A model generated the notes under the pieces. It saw only the letters and a program-made list of their open reading frames with translations, ran no database searches and was not told where the DNA came from. DNA of 64,000 nucleotides. Origin: an uncultured Pelagimonas sp. Lineage in GTDB: Bacteria > Pseudomonadota > Alphaproteobacteria > Rhodobacterales > Rhodobacteraceae. Shown here piece after piece: positions 1 to 9,897 of this stretch (position 1 is the stretch's first letter; each line of letters starts with the position of its first letter). The stretch is taken from the NCBI GenBank assembly GCA_947499735.1, contig CANMPP010000001.1:1426001-1490000 (forward strand), in the 5' to 3' direction. Made by a program: the position numbers and the translations under genes.

Positions 1-47
1 CGCGTTTCCTCGGCGTGGGTGGCATCGATAAGCATTTTCTTAGCCAT
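1..47 (-). CDS. rne: Ribonuclease E/G, N-terminal fragment (partial at window edge)
   Basis: Only the first 15 codons and part of the sixteenth lie in the window; the gene reads leftwards off the edge. The peptide MAKKMLIDATHAEET is the typical opening of alphaproteobacterial RNase E, the endonuclease core of the RNA degradosome. The ATG is at 45-47, preceded by a GGAAA stretch that can act as ribosome binding site. The upstream gene ends about 600 bases away, so the transcript probably has a long leader. The assignment rests on this short but distinctive peptide. Confidence 0.8.
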   Translation of the reverse strand, partial: MAKKMLIDATHAEET

Positions 48-584
48 GTTTTCCAATTGCGCAACACAATGGGCGCTGATCGTGTCAACGGTCCATTTGA
101 ATTACGTCTGATAGAGGCGATAGCGCGCAATAGGGATCGGCGTGACATGATGTCCCCTGCCTCAATCCTCAAATATCTGTCGCGCTTCATCGCGGTTCTG
201 CTCCGACGCTCATCCCAGCATATCAAGCTTTCAGCCATCATATATCTGGTCGGCGCCCGTTAAGGGGCTGGCCACAAAAGCGTGTGACCGGGCCATCAGT
301 CTGGCCGTGTGATCTGCGCATCAGCGTCAAAATCGTCTCACGACCGTCAATCATCTGTCCGGAGGCGCGGGTTACATCGGCGCGCTCATCCCTTCAGCGA
401 AACTCTCATTGCGGAAGGGCGAACCTTCCATCATCCACAATATGATTAGTGCACCATGAAATACAATGGTGAAAATGACCTTAGGGCCCTAGTTTTCCAC
501 AAGGACGCGGGTCTGGCACGATTTAACCACCCAAGATAGCTTAGAAAACCAATGGGCCATTTGATCATCCCAGTTGAGAACATC
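48..584 (-). other. Gene-free stretch; probable rne 5' leader and promoter region
   Basis: No convincing gene is seen on either strand. The open frames here have poor composition and no family resemblance. The stretch lies between a minus-strand terminator (585-616) and the rne start, so it must hold the rne promoter and leader. RNase E genes in other bacteria have long autoregulatory leaders. That this one does the same is inference. Confidence 0.4.
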
Positions 585-616
585 AAAAAAAGAGGGCCGG
601 ATATCCCGCCCCTCTT
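585..616 (-). terminator. Rho-independent terminator after the dehydrogenase gene
   Basis: On the minus strand an AAAGAGGGGCGGG / CCGGCCCTCTTT stem with one mismatch and an ATAT-containing loop is followed by a run of seven T. It sits about 30 bases past the stop of the 645-1517 gene and separates it from rne. Confidence 0.8.
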
Positions 617-644
617 TGCAAAAGATACAAACATTCAAGGTGAT

Positions 645-1517
645 CTATTCAAAGGCCTTGAGGCGTTTCAAAAGGCTGGAAGAATCCCAGCGCCCACCGC
701 CCAACGCCTGTACGTCTTTATAGAATTGGTCGATCACAGCGGTCATTGGCAGCGATGCGCCTAAATCTTCCGCACTGCTTAGGCAATTTCCTAGATCCTT
801 GCGCATCCAGTCCACAGCAAATCCATAGTCATAGAAATCATCCGCCATCGTGCCCAAACGGTTCGCCATTTGCCAACTGCCAGCCGAACCGCCGCCGATC
901 ACCTCTAACACTTCTTTTGGATCCAGACCTGCTTTCTCTGCAAAATGCACGCCTTCCGCCAAACCCTGCAATACACCAGCGATACAGATTTGATTGACCA
1001 TTTTGGTCATCTGCCCCGCACCCACCGGCCCCATATGTTTGGTTTGTTTTGCATAGGCCGACATGATTGTGTCCGCACGGGCAAAATCCGCCTCACTGCC
1101 GCCGCACATGATCACAAGCTGACCGTTTTCAGCACCTGCTTGACCGCCCGAAACAGGCGCGTCGACGAAACCAATGCCTGACTGTGCCGCGATATCAGCC
1201 AATTCGACAGAAACCTTGCCTGTCACAGATGTATGATCCAGGAAAATGGCCCCTTCCGACATACCAGCAAACGCGCCATCATCGCCCAGACAGACGGAAC
1301 GCAGATCATCGTCATTGCCCACACACGCACAAACAATATCAGCGCCATCCACTGCAGCCTTGGGCGTGGTGGCGAACTGACCGCCATATTCCTTTGCCCA
1401 AGCTTCCGCTTTAACCGTCGTTCTGTTGTACACTGTTACGTCATGACCGGCTTTGACCAGGTGCCCAGCCATGGGATAGCCCATCACCCCCAACCCCAAA
1501 AACACAAGTTTAGCCAT
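645..1517 (-). CDS. NAD(P)-dependent beta-hydroxyacid dehydrogenase (3-hydroxyisobutyrate dehydrogenase family)
   Basis: The 290-residue protein is a full-length member of the 6-phosphogluconate/3-hydroxyisobutyrate dehydrogenase superfamily. The N-terminal Rossmann motif is FLGLGVMGYPM (residues 6-16). The substrate-binding signature is DAPVSGG (119-125), and the catalytic lysine is Lys172 in GAGQMTKMVNQ, with Asn176 following. Such enzymes oxidise or reduce 3-hydroxy acids in the cytoplasm. The exact substrate (3-hydroxyisobutyrate, tartronate semialdehyde or succinic semialdehyde/glyoxylate) cannot be told from the sequence, and no valine-catabolism genes are adjacent. It is monocistronic and ends in a strong terminator. 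Confidence 0.85.
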   Translation of the reverse strand: MAKLVFLGLGVMGYPMAGHLVKAGHDVTVYNRTTVKAEAWAKEYGGQFATTPKAAVDGADIVCACVGNDDDLRSVCLGDDGAFAGMSEGAIFLDHTSVTGKVSVELADIAAQSGIGFVDAPVSGGQAGAENGQLVIMCGGSEADFARADTIMSAYAKQTKHMGPVGAGQMTKMVNQICIAGVLQGLAEGVHFAEKAGLDPKEVLEVIGGGSAGSWQMANRLGTMADDFYDYGFAVDWMRKDLGNCLSSAEDLGASLPMTAVIDQFYKDVQALGGGRWDSSSLLKRLKAFE

Positions 1518-1670
1518 ATCGTTCGTCCTTTAAATTCATCATTGTCCCGGCGCCCCGTTCAACGAATGCCAATTTTCGTGAGTGTCGCATCTGGCATTCG
1601 GCTTGGCATTCTGTCTATGCTCGGGTAATCCGTTAGAATAATTCAGTAACGCATGACGAGGGCATAGGAA

Positions 1671-4148
1671 ATGGCGCTTTTGTTCCGGTGGCTTCTTAGA
1701 CTTGTTACAGGCCTCGTAGCGATTACAATTGTTGCGGTTTTGATTGCCTATTATTTGGCATCAGGTTCATTACCGACATATGATAAACGGCTTGCAGTCT
1801 CGGGTACCAATTCCGACATTGAAATCATACGAGATCACGCCGCTATCCCGCATATTTTGGCCGAAACGAACCATGATGCGTTTTACGGCCTAGGCTATGT
1901 GCATGCTCAGGACCGTTTATGGCAAATGGTGATGATGCGGCGCACCGTACAAGGGCGTTTGTCAGAAGTGTTTGGGCGACGCACCTTAGACACAGATCGT
2001 TTGATGCGACAGTTCGATTTGAACACATTGGCAGCACGATCCGTCCAAGTGCTAAGCCCTGACACGCGCGCCGCCTTGGCCGCCTATTCCGCCGGGGTGA
2101 ATGCCCGCATCTCTGAAATAAACGCAGACAGTTTGGGCCGCGGCGCACCAGAATTTTTTCTGTTCAAATCCGCAATAGCCCCTTGGACGCCAGAAGATTC
2201 CGTAGCGCTGGTGAAACTGATGGCTCTGCAAATGTCAGGCCATATGCAGCGCGAGATCTTGCGCGCGCGCACCTCACTGGCCCTTGGCGGTGATGATGAG
2301 CGCTTAAAAGATATCCTACCCGACATTCCCGGGTCAGGTGTGGCCGCTTTGCCGCGTTATGCGTCCGTGATGCCCAATACGCCTATGTCAGAACCGCTAA
2401 ATGCCTTTGCGCGTGCAGAGCTAGGACAGGATTTCTGGCCCATTGCAGATGATGGCATGGCCGGTGCATCCAATGCCTTTGCCGCCGCGCCCTCCCGCAG
2501 TGCAGGTCAGGGATCATTGCTGGCCAATGATCCGCATATGGCACTGACAGCACCTGCTGTCTGGTACCTTGCCCGCATGGATCTAAACAGCGGTCCGGTG
2601 ATTGGGGGAACCATTCCCGGTATACCTGCAATTTTGGTCGGACGGTCGAATATGTTGTCTTGGGGGCTAACAACGGCCTATCTCGACGATCAGGATTTAT
2701 ATGTTGAGCAAATCAACCCCGACAATCCATCACAAGTCAAAGGTCCCAATGGTTGGGAAACCCTGCGCAAACGGCGCACCATCATTGATATCAAGGATGA
2801 ATCCCCTGTTTCAGTAGACCTTGCATGGAGCAGCAACGGACCATTGCTGCCAGAAACCATGCAAGACCTTGCCCAAATATCACCAAGAGGCCACAGGATT
2901 GCACTAAGCTGGACAGGGTTTAGTGCGACAGACACGTCCTTGGATACAGCAATCGGGATCATGCGCGCCCGAACCCGTGGTGAAGCGATAGCCGTGGCGA
3001 AAGCCCATGTCGCACCCGCACAGATGCTAACCCTTGCTGATCAAACCGGGATCGCAACGCAGCTGATCGGGGCGATGCCCAGCCGACACTTGCGCCATCA
3101 GGGCCAAGGCCGCATCCCCAGCCTTGGCGCGATTGCCTCAAATCGCTGGCTGGGCACCCTGCCCTATTCAGACAATCCGCGATTTGACAATCCTCCCGGC
3201 GGCATTGTCGGGAACACCAATAACAAAGTGGTCGACCGTCCCTTCCCCAAACATGTCACATTTGACTGGGGCGATAGCCAACGTGTCCAGCGTTGGCAGG
3301 AAATCATGGGACGCCGAAAGGCACATACATCTGACAGCTTCCGAGAAGCGCAACTGGATGTTGTGTCCCCCGCATCACGCACATTGCTTCCTTTGGTGGG
3401 CAAAGACCTCTGGTACACAACGGAAGCCGCAGAAGCAGGCAGCGCAGACCGCCAACGCCAGCGCGCATTAGCTCTTTTGGCCGATTGGAACGGCGAAATG
3501 AACGCGCATCTGCCCGAACCGCTGATCTATGCCGCATGGATGCGTGCATTACAGGCCCGTTTGATCCAAGACGATCTTGGCCCTGTTGCTGCCAGCTTTA
3601 CCCATGTTGACCCACTCTTTATCGAACGGGTCTATCGCGACATCGATGGTGCCAGCGCCTGGTGTGACATCAAACGATCCTCAGCGATCGAAACCTGCAG
3701 CGATATTGCGCGCCTTTCCCTGGATGACGCTTTGGTTTGGATATCTGAAACCTATGGTGATGCCCTGGAATCCTTGCGCTGGGGTGAAGCGCATCAAGCA
3801 ACACAGGATCACCAAACCTTAGGACAGGTTCCGATCTTGCGTTACTTTGTGAACATCCGCCAAAGCACCTCGGGTGGCGATCACACATTGATGCGGGGCA
3901 AAACCGCAGGAAAAGGCACGAACCCATTCCACAATGTGCACGCGGCAGGATATCGCGGCATCTATGATTTCTCCGATCCTGACAGTTCGATGTTCATCAT
4001 GTCGACAGGGCAATCGGGGCATTTCTTGTCCCGGCATTATGACGATCAAGGGCAATTATGGCGTCGAGGCGAATATTTGAACATGAGCCTCAATGAAGAT
4101 CTGGCCCGCGCGGCTTCGGTCGGTGTGACCTATCTTGTGAAACAATGA
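1671..4148 (+). CDS. Penicillin acylase family protein (Ntn hydrolase precursor)
   Basis: The 825-residue protein has a membrane-spanning signal or anchor (about residues 8-30) and then the alpha/beta architecture of penicillin acylases. The expected self-cleavage site is in MAGASNAF, which would make Ser267 the N-terminal nucleophile of the beta chain. A downstream GNTNNK motif supplies the conserved asparagine. Known members cleave amide bonds of beta-lactams or acyl-homoserine lactones in the periplasm after autocatalytic maturation. The ATG is preceded by AGGAA. It is divergent from the dehydrogenase gene and stands alone. Substrate is unknown; an acyl-homoserine lactone acylase is one option. 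Confidence 0.85.
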   Translation: MALLFRWLLRLVTGLVAITIVAVLIAYYLASGSLPTYDKRLAVSGTNSDIEIIRDHAAIPHILAETNHDAFYGLGYVHAQDRLWQMVMMRRTVQGRLSEVFGRRTLDTDRLMRQFDLNTLAARSVQVLSPDTRAALAAYSAGVNARISEINADSLGRGAPEFFLFKSAIAPWTPEDSVALVKLMALQMSGHMQREILRARTSLALGGDDERLKDILPDIPGSGVAALPRYASVMPNTPMSEPLNAFARAELGQDFWPIADDGMAGASNAFAAAPSRSAGQGSLLANDPHMALTAPAVWYLARMDLNSGPVIGGTIPGIPAILVGRSNMLSWGLTTAYLDDQDLYVEQINPDNPSQVKGPNGWETLRKRRTIIDIKDESPVSVDLAWSSNGPLLPETMQDLAQISPRGHRIALSWTGFSATDTSLDTAIGIMRARTRGEAIAVAKAHVAPAQMLTLADQTGIATQLIGAMPSRHLRHQGQGRIPSLGAIASNRWLGTLPYSDNPRFDNPPGGIVGNTNNKVVDRPFPKHVTFDWGDSQRVQRWQEIMGRRKAHTSDSFREAQLDVVSPASRTLLPLVGKDLWYTTEAAEAGSADRQRQRALALLADWNGEMNAHLPEPLIYAAWMRALQARLIQDDLGPVAASFTHVDPLFIERVYRDIDGASAWCDIKRSSAIETCSDIARLSLDDALVWISETYGDALESLRWGEAHQATQDHQTLGQVPILRYFVNIRQSTSGGDHTLMRGKTAGKGTNPFHNVHAAGYRGIYDFSDPDSSMFIMSTGQSGHFLSRHYDDQGQLWRRGEYLNMSLNEDLARAASVGVTYLVKQ

Positions 4149-4267
4149 TACGCGCGGGTTTGGCGAAATTCTGCTTCTGTAAAAACGTCAGAGAATTCTG
4201 TAATCTAAGACCCGTTTTTGAGATGCCTTTTAGAAATTAGAAGCGAATTGCGCGTATTCATCCAGTC

Positions 4268-5059
4268 ATGATGACACGCCTGACTCGCATACCGCTATTG
4301 CTGACGCTCTTTGCTGCTTTGATCGGCTGCACCCCGACAATTATCGGGCTAGAGTCCAAAACAGAACGTCCTTGGCGTAACACATATTTCTATTCGCACG
4401 CCTTATCTGCCATTCCCGTTTTCAACAATGATGTGGAAACATTCACATCTTACTGGGGAACACGCTATGGCGTGCCGAAGAAATCCTATCGATTTGGCGA
4501 AAATTCAGGTCGTTTGATACGTCCAGATTCCGACAACACAACTGACGCCATCAAGGACCTCGCAAAGCGCGCAAAAGGTAAAAAGGACTTGATTATCGTC
4601 ATGTTGGCCAGTGAGGGCGCGCAAGACGCCTTAATGATCCAGCCTGTACGCAGTTCAGCAACCCGTTATTCTGCCCGTCGGTTGAAAAGATTCCTGTCAC
4701 CTTTGAACAAGCACCCCCAATTGATTGTCATTCAGGCATGCCACTCTGGCACCTTGATTGACAACCTTGCGCACAAAAACCGCATCATTATCGTCTCTGA
4801 CGCTGTTGGCGGAAAACAAGGCCCCTGCCTGCCAACCGGTAGCTTATCGCCATTCACAGAATATTTTGTCGACAGTATGCAAGGGGCCGGGCAGTTAAAA
4901 GAAGTCTATGAAAGAGCGCGTGTAAATTTAACGCAGCACAGTTCCAGCATTCCCTATCCGTTGCGCATCCACGCCAGCCCGGATGTCTATGTGGGTGAAA
5001 ACATGACTGAATTTTGGACGGGCGAAAAACCGAAAAAATCTTGGGCCTTCTGGAAATAG
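4268..5059 (+). CDS. Lipoprotein resembling peptidase C13 (legumain-like), probably missing the catalytic histidine
   Basis: The 263-residue protein starts with a lipoprotein signal: hydrophobic residues 8-20, then LIGC with the lipid-modified Cys21. The body resembles the bacterial C13 caspase-fold peptidases: a strand with IIVMLASEG (109-117) and another with LIVIQACHSG (152-161), followed by a strand ending in a Ser-Asp pair. Cys158 matches the family nucleophile. The usual His-Gly of the first motif is Glu116-Gly117 here, so it may be a non-catalytic relative. It follows the acylase gene by 119 bases and converges with hflX. The family call is by motif only. Confidence 0.6.
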   Translation: MMTRLTRIPLLLTLFAALIGCTPTIIGLESKTERPWRNTYFYSHALSAIPVFNNDVETFTSYWGTRYGVPKKSYRFGENSGRLIRPDSDNTTDAIKDLAKRAKGKKDLIIVMLASEGAQDALMIQPVRSSATRYSARRLKRFLSPLNKHPQLIVIQACHSGTLIDNLAHKNRIIIVSDAVGGKQGPCLPTGSLSPFTEYFVDSMQGAGQLKEVYERARVNLTQHSSSIPYPLRIHASPDVYVGENMTEFWTGEKPKKSWAFWK

Positions 5060-5087
5060 GCAAAAGCCTATAGAATGCGGCGTCTCA

Positions 5088-6362
5088 TTACAGGCTATCA
5101 AATGTCGCCCGGTCTTTTTTAGACCACAACACCTGCAATTCATATCCGGCCTCGCCCATGACCTCGGTTTCAACCAGACCTTTGTCAAAAAGCCACGCCC
5201 GTTTTCGGCCATCGGAATAGGGCAACACGAATTCTTCGCGTTGACGCTCAGCGCCAAGCGCTGCCGTGACTGCTTCTAGAAAGGCAGTCAAACCTTCGCC
5301 AGTTAAGGCCGAAACAGCATAGATACCCTCTTCACGACTGGCACGCAGACGCACGGCATCCGCTTCTTCAGGGTCAAAATTATCCAGCTTATTCCACAAT
5401 TCGATCTGAGGAATTGCTTCATCCACACCAAGGCTGCCCAGAATAGCAGTGACATCTTTGGCCTGATCTTCCGTGTCATCATGACTGATATCACGCACAT
5501 GCACGATCACATCCGCTGCCAACACCTCTTCCAGTGTCGCGCGGAAAGATGCCACCAATTCAGTTGGCAGGTCAGAAATGAAACCAACCGTATCTGATAA
5601 AATGACTTCCGGACCTGTTTCTAGCCTCACCGCCCGCATCGTGGGATCAAGCGTGGCAAACAACATATCTTTCGCCATGACTTCGGCCCCTGTCAGACGA
5701 TTGAACAGGGTTGATTTTCCGGCATTTGTATATCCAACAAGCGCCACAATCGGAAACGGCACCTTTGCGCGGGCCTGCCGATGGAGGGCACGTGTTTTCA
5801 CGACCTTTTCCAATTGGCGGCGCAAACGCACCAATTGTTCATCAATCGCACGGCGGTCAGCCTCGATCTGCGTCTCACCCGGACCACCAACAAATCCCAA
5901 ACCGCCCCGCTGACGTTCCAGGTGGGTCCAGGCCCGTACAAGCCGGGTTCGTTGATAGGACAAAGCGGCCATTTCGACCTGCAGCACACCTTCCCTTGTG
6001 GCCGCACGATCCGAGAAAATTTCAAGGATCAGGCCGGTGCGGTCCAATAGTTTGACACCCCAAGCCTTTTCCAAATTACGCTGTTGAACAGGCGTAACGG
6101 GGCCATCGACCAAAACCAATTGGATTTCGTCGGCGTCAAATTGATCATGTAATGTATTGATTTTACCCGACCCGAACAATGTGCCCGGCTGAGGTCGTGA
6201 CAGGGGCACAATTTCCCCACCCACGATTTCAAGCCCGGGCAATGCCACAGCCAAAGACAACGCTTCTTCCAAAGCGCTGTCCGCCGGACGACGGTCAGGA
6301 TCGGTTTTGATGTCGGGATGCAGAACCCAAGCACGGGTTACTGGCGCGGCGTGTTCTTTCAC
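5088..6362 (-). CDS. hflX: GTPase HflX
   Basis: This 424-residue TRAFAC-class GTPase binds the ribosome and splits stalled or 100S ribosomes. The N-terminal HflX domain covers about residues 1-190, with the glycine-rich [11 protein letters not shown] in its helical linker. The G domain follows: G1 GYTNAGKST (210-218), G3 DTVGF (257-261) and G4 NKLD (324-327). It starts with GTG, sharing the four bases GTGA with the hfq stop, so translation of the two genes is probably coupled. hfq-hflX is a conserved pair in proteobacteria. Confidence 0.95.
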   Translation of the reverse strand: MKEHAAPVTRAWVLHPDIKTDPDRRPADSALEEALSLAVALPGLEIVGGEIVPLSRPQPGTLFGSGKINTLHDQFDADEIQLVLVDGPVTPVQQRNLEKAWGVKLLDRTGLILEIFSDRAATREGVLQVEMAALSYQRTRLVRAWTHLERQRGGLGFVGGPGETQIEADRRAIDEQLVRLRRQLEKVVKTRALHRQARAKVPFPIVALVGYTNAGKSTLFNRLTGAEVMAKDMLFATLDPTMRAVRLETGPEVILSDTVGFISDLPTELVASFRATLEEVLAADVIVHVRDISHDDTEDQAKDVTAILGSLGVDEAIPQIELWNKLDNFDPEEADAVRLRASREEGIYAVSALTGEGLTAFLEAVTAALGAERQREEFVLPYSDGRKRAWLFDKGLVETEVMGEAGYELQVLWSKKDRATFDSL

Positions 6363-6601
6363 TCAGCCCCGCCATCACCATCATAAAGCGTGATAGGTTG
6401 CGCAGGCATTATCGTCGAAATGGCATGCTTATAAACCAGTTGAGATTGCCCATCGCGGCGCAGCAACACGCAGAAATTATCAAACCAGGTGATCACGCCC
6501 TGAAGTTTTACGCCATTGATGAGAAATACAGTGACCGGAACTTTTGTTTTGCGGACGTGATTTAAGAAAGCGTCCTGCAGATTTTGTCTATCCGAAGCCA
6601 T
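6359..6601 (-). CDS. hfq: RNA chaperone Hfq
   Basis: The 80-residue protein begins [14 protein letters not shown] and contains the Sm1 motif with the conserved [11 protein letters not shown] and the Sm2 motif YKHAIST. Hfq forms a hexameric ring that pairs small RNAs with mRNAs. A longer frame exists upstream, but the start at 6601 matches the family N-terminus exactly. It sits between trkH and hflX, overlapping the latter by 4 bases. The tail is very short, as in other alphaproteobacteria. Confidence 0.97.
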   Translation of the reverse strand: MASDRQNLQDAFLNHVRKTKVPVTVFLINGVKLQGVITWFDNFCVLLRRDGQSQLVYKHAISTIMPAQPITLYDGDGGAE

Positions 6602-6730
6602 TGAAATGCCTTTGTTCTTGCTCTGCACCCGGATTGGCGCAGCCTTTGTTTCAGACCGAGTATGTCTTGCGCGCAACAGAACTTCCAGAGGAAAATCGCG
6701 CTTGGTACAATTGAACTTGGCGACTGTGGG

Positions 6731-8266
6731 TCATTTACCCCAGAACTGCGTCCAAATTTCAGGCGTAAAGAGGACAACGATTGCCAAAATCTCCAATCGG
6801 CCCAAAACCATGCTGGCACATAGGATCAATTTACCACCCCAAGCCAGAGCAATCAGATCCACACCGCTGCTCGTCATTTCGATCAACGGCCCTGTATTGG
6901 TCAAACTGGCAACCGCTAGAACCATCGCAGGTTCAAAATCGATCCCGACAAGCCCCAGCACCAAGCATATCGCCGAAATGGTCAGCGCAAACATCATAAA
7001 GAAGACCCAAGCGATAAAAATCCCGTCCCGCCCGATCCGCGTGCCAGAACGCCCTACGCTGACAACCTGTGAAGGATGCACCAGTTTTTCAACTTCGCGA
7101 CGACCATTGAGATACAATGCGACAACGCGCAATAGTTTCACACCGCCAGCGGTGGTTGCGACCCCGCCCCCCATAACTGCCAAACCCATTAGGATCAGGT
7201 CAGGTGTGTTCAGGCCGGACCACGATTGCACGCCCCCCCAATCCCCACTGACGAACCCCGTGGTGGTCAAAAAAGACATCGCCGTGAAAAACGCCCCCCA
7301 AAACCCGCGCAGAAACGCGAGTAAAGTGGGTGGTTCACCAATTTCAATCGCTCCCAGCCATTGGCGAAGCATAAGGACAATAGGCACGCTACATACGATC
7401 ATGAGGCCGGTGCGGAATTCGGGATCAGCCGTGATACCCGCGCTTTTTGCAGCTTTCGTATCACCCGCGAACGTCAAACGGGACAGGCCAAACATCAAGA
7501 AACAGCAGATGACGGCTTCGTCTGCGATACCCATATCGGTCAACACTGCGCCATGTGCCGTCACACCTGATGTCGACATGGTCGACATAGCAAAAATCAC
7601 AGCATCCAAACCGCTATGCCCCAAAAGAACCAACATCGCGGCCAATGCCGCCGTCAAACCAGCATAGATTGGCAGCAATGCCCGGATCGCACGGTATAGG
7701 CGCGTGTTTTGGTCCGCTTTTTCCAATCCCTGCCCGCTTAGATCCCCCGGTTGTCCGGGCTGTCCACGCGAGGTCACTTCGAAACCACCTAAAGACAACG
7801 GGGCCAAAATCGCGGCAGCAGCCACCCAAATTATTGCCCCTCCCATCCAAGCCACCTGGGCACGCCACAGATGTTCGGCGTTAGACAAACGCCCGGAATC
7901 AAACAGGCTAAGGCCGGTGGTCGTGAGACAAGACACCATTTCAAAATAGGCCGATAGGAATGTCGTCGTTCCAATGGATTCATAAAACGGCACGGCCAAC
8001 ATCAATGGAAGGACCACAAAACACCCGAACAGCGCCTGCAGATGCGTCATCGACGTTGCATTGCGCCCCAACCCGTTACGCGTGATGCCAATCATCGCAA
8101 CGAACAAAAGCCCGATCAATGCGGCATAAAAGAAACTGCGCGCCTCGTGAAAAGCCTCCAACGTCAATGCATAGGTCGCAGGCACCAACATAGAGGCCGA
8201 AAAAACCCCCATAACCAGCAAAAACAGCGGTAAATTGCGAATTGGATTTATGGGGGGCGTGGCCAT
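6731..8266 (-). CDS. trkH: Trk-type potassium uptake protein TrkH
   Basis: The 511-residue integral membrane protein has about ten to twelve hydrophobic segments and repeated selectivity-filter-like TTxG motifs, for example MVSCLTTTGLSLF, MSTSGVTAHG, FLTTTGFVSGDW and NTGPLIEM. It forms the K+ translocating subunit in the inner membrane and works with TrkA, whose gene ends 5 bases upstream. The gene belongs to the trkA-trkH-hfq-hflX run. Confidence 0.95.
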   Translation of the reverse strand: MATPPINPIRNLPLFLLVMGVFSASMLVPATYALTLEAFHEARSFFYAALIGLLFVAMIGITRNGLGRNATSMTHLQALFGCFVVLPLMLAVPFYESIGTTTFLSAYFEMVSCLTTTGLSLFDSGRLSNAEHLWRAQVAWMGGAIIWVAAAAILAPLSLGGFEVTSRGQPGQPGDLSGQGLEKADQNTRLYRAIRALLPIYAGLTAALAAMLVLLGHSGLDAVIFAMSTMSTSGVTAHGAVLTDMGIADEAVICCFLMFGLSRLTFAGDTKAAKSAGITADPEFRTGLMIVCSVPIVLMLRQWLGAIEIGEPPTLLAFLRGFWGAFFTAMSFLTTTGFVSGDWGGVQSWSGLNTPDLILMGLAVMGGGVATTAGGVKLLRVVALYLNGRREVEKLVHPSQVVSVGRSGTRIGRDGIFIAWVFFMMFALTISAICLVLGLVGIDFEPAMVLAVASLTNTGPLIEMTSSGVDLIALAWGGKLILCASMVLGRLEILAIVVLFTPEIWTQFWGK

Positions 8267-8271
8267 GGTGG

Positions 8272-9648
8272 TTAAAAGAAATCGATGGAGACTTGCAGCA
8301 ATTGCTCAAGCTCGGGCACATCTTTGGCCATTGAGAACAGAACGATAATATCCCCCTCTTCTACGACCGTTGCACCTTTTGGGCGAATGACGTCTTCGCC
8401 CTTTCGAATTGCACCGACCAAAACGCCTTCTGGGAAATCCACATCCCGAATAGGTTTCCCCGCGATGGGCGACGTGGACAGAACCTCGGCTTCCATCACC
8501 TCGGCCTCGGCATCGCCGATGGAATACACAGATCGCACCTTACCATGGCGCACATGGCGCAAGATTGAGCTAACGGTTGTGGCCCGCGGATTCACAGATG
8601 CATCAATGCCAAGTGATCCCATCATGGACACAAGCGTAGGGTCATTGATCAGCGTAATCGCCATTTTCGCGCCGGATTCTTTGGCCCGAACGGCGGCCAG
8701 CATGTTGGTTTTATCGTCATCTGTGACCAACAATGCCGCATCAGCGCGATCAATATTGGCTTCAGCCAGCAGCGCAGAATCCATGCCATCGCCGTTCAAA
8801 ACAATGGTGCGTTCAAGGGCTTCAGCCGCCTTTTCAGCAACCTTGCGATCTTTTTCGATGATCTTGACGCGCACACGGTCCTTACGGCTTTCCAATGCAT
8901 GCGCCACGGCCAGACCAATATTGCCCCCGCCAACAATCGTCACCCGTTCCAATTTATGCTGGGTTTTCCCAAAGATTTCCATGCAGCGTAAAACATCATC
9001 GGAATGAACGACGATGTAACAACTGTCACCGACAAAAAGCTGGTCTTTGGATTCCGGGGCAAACAATGTGCCATCACGGCGCACGCCCACCACGACCGCG
9101 CGCAAGGTCGAAAACAGATCAGACAATTGACGCAAAGGCGTATTCACGATGGGGCAATCAGGATCCAGCATCAGCCCCAACAATTGCACATCCCCATCTA
9201 GGAATGTTTCCGTATCAAAGGCCGCGGGTGCCGCCAAACGTTGAAGTGCGGCTTCGGCAACTTCACGTTCCGGGCTGATGACCACGTCAATGGGCAAGTG
9301 ATCCCGCCGATAGAGATCAGAATAAATTGCGTCGAGATATGAGCGCGCCCGCAGGCGAGCAATTTTGCGCGGTACCGAAAAGATCGAATGAGCGACCTGA
9401 CAGGTCACCATATTGACCTCATCCGAATGCGTAGCCGCGATGATCATATCCGCGTCCCGCGCACCGGCACGTTCCAAAATATCTGGGTAGGATGCAAAGC
9501 CAGAAATACCCTGAACATCCAGACTATCCGTCGCACGCCGCACGAGATCGGGGTTGCTGTCAACGACAGTGACGTCGTTTCGTTCGCTTGCCAGATGCCT
9601 AGCTATTTGCCAGCCGACCTGACCTGCCCCACAAATGATGACTTTCAT
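8272..9648 (-). CDS. trkA: Trk system potassium transporter subunit TrkA
   Basis: The 458-residue cytoplasmic protein has two RCK modules. Each starts with a nucleotide-binding Rossmann motif: KVIICGAGQVGWQIA at the N-terminus and VTIVGGGNIGLAVA near residue 237. Each is followed by a TrkA-C domain. NAD(H) or ATP binding gates the TrkH channel. The start at 9648 fits the family. About 250 bases separate it from ntrX, with a terminator-like palindrome between, so it may have its own promoter. Confidence 0.95.
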   Translation of the reverse strand: MKVIICGAGQVGWQIARHLASERNDVTVVDSNPDLVRRATDSLDVQGISGFASYPDILERAGARDADMIIAATHSDEVNMVTCQVAHSIFSVPRKIARLRARSYLDAIYSDLYRRDHLPIDVVISPEREVAEAALQRLAAPAAFDTETFLDGDVQLLGLMLDPDCPIVNTPLRQLSDLFSTLRAVVVGVRRDGTLFAPESKDQLFVGDSCYIVVHSDDVLRCMEIFGKTQHKLERVTIVGGGNIGLAVAHALESRKDRVRVKIIEKDRKVAEKAAEALERTIVLNGDGMDSALLAEANIDRADAALLVTDDDKTNMLAAVRAKESGAKMAITLINDPTLVSMMGSLGIDASVNPRATTVSSILRHVRHGKVRSVYSIGDAEAEVMEAEVLSTSPIAGKPIRDVDFPEGVLVGAIRKGEDVIRPKGATVVEEGDIIVLFSMAKDVPELEQLLQVSIDFF

Positions 9649-9787
9649 ACACCGCTGCTCCGGTTTCGTTATGTGCTATTTTTCAGAACTCATAGGGGCT
9701 TGGCAAGGGGGTGCATGGCGCGCGTGACATTCTAGGCCGCACATGTTGCGCAATACACGGGTTTGCCACCATCAAAAGATGCAAAAC

Positions 9788-9811
9788 AAAAGGGGCAATA
9801 TTGCCCCTTTT
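9788..9811 (-). terminator. Perfect 24-bp palindrome after ntrX, probable terminator
   Basis: AAAAGGGGCAAT is followed directly by its reverse complement. On the minus strand the stem ends in TTTTGTTTTG. It lies 87 bases past the ntrX stop and upstream of trkA. It probably terminates, at least partly, the ntr transcript. Confidence 0.65.
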
Positions 9812-9897
9812 ACCAACCTGATACGTATCGCAGGACCACATTTACATCAATCGCAATCGAATGCAGATCCCGAAACACATGGTTTTAGTCCGCGGTC

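Noticed and set aside
15-263. 82-codon plus-strand frame at the left edge
   Set aside because: It overlaps the rne start codons on the other strand and shows no family resemblance.
5056-5071. Short hairpin ATAGGC-AAAA-GCCTAT after the C13-like gene
   Set aside because: Only six base pairs and no T run; too weak to call a terminator.
6606-7667. Long plus-strand open frame of 353 codons
   Set aside because: It runs antisense to trkH and hfq, which match known families fully; the product is low in hydrophobic core and rich in Pro, Thr, Arg and Lys, typical of a shadow frame.
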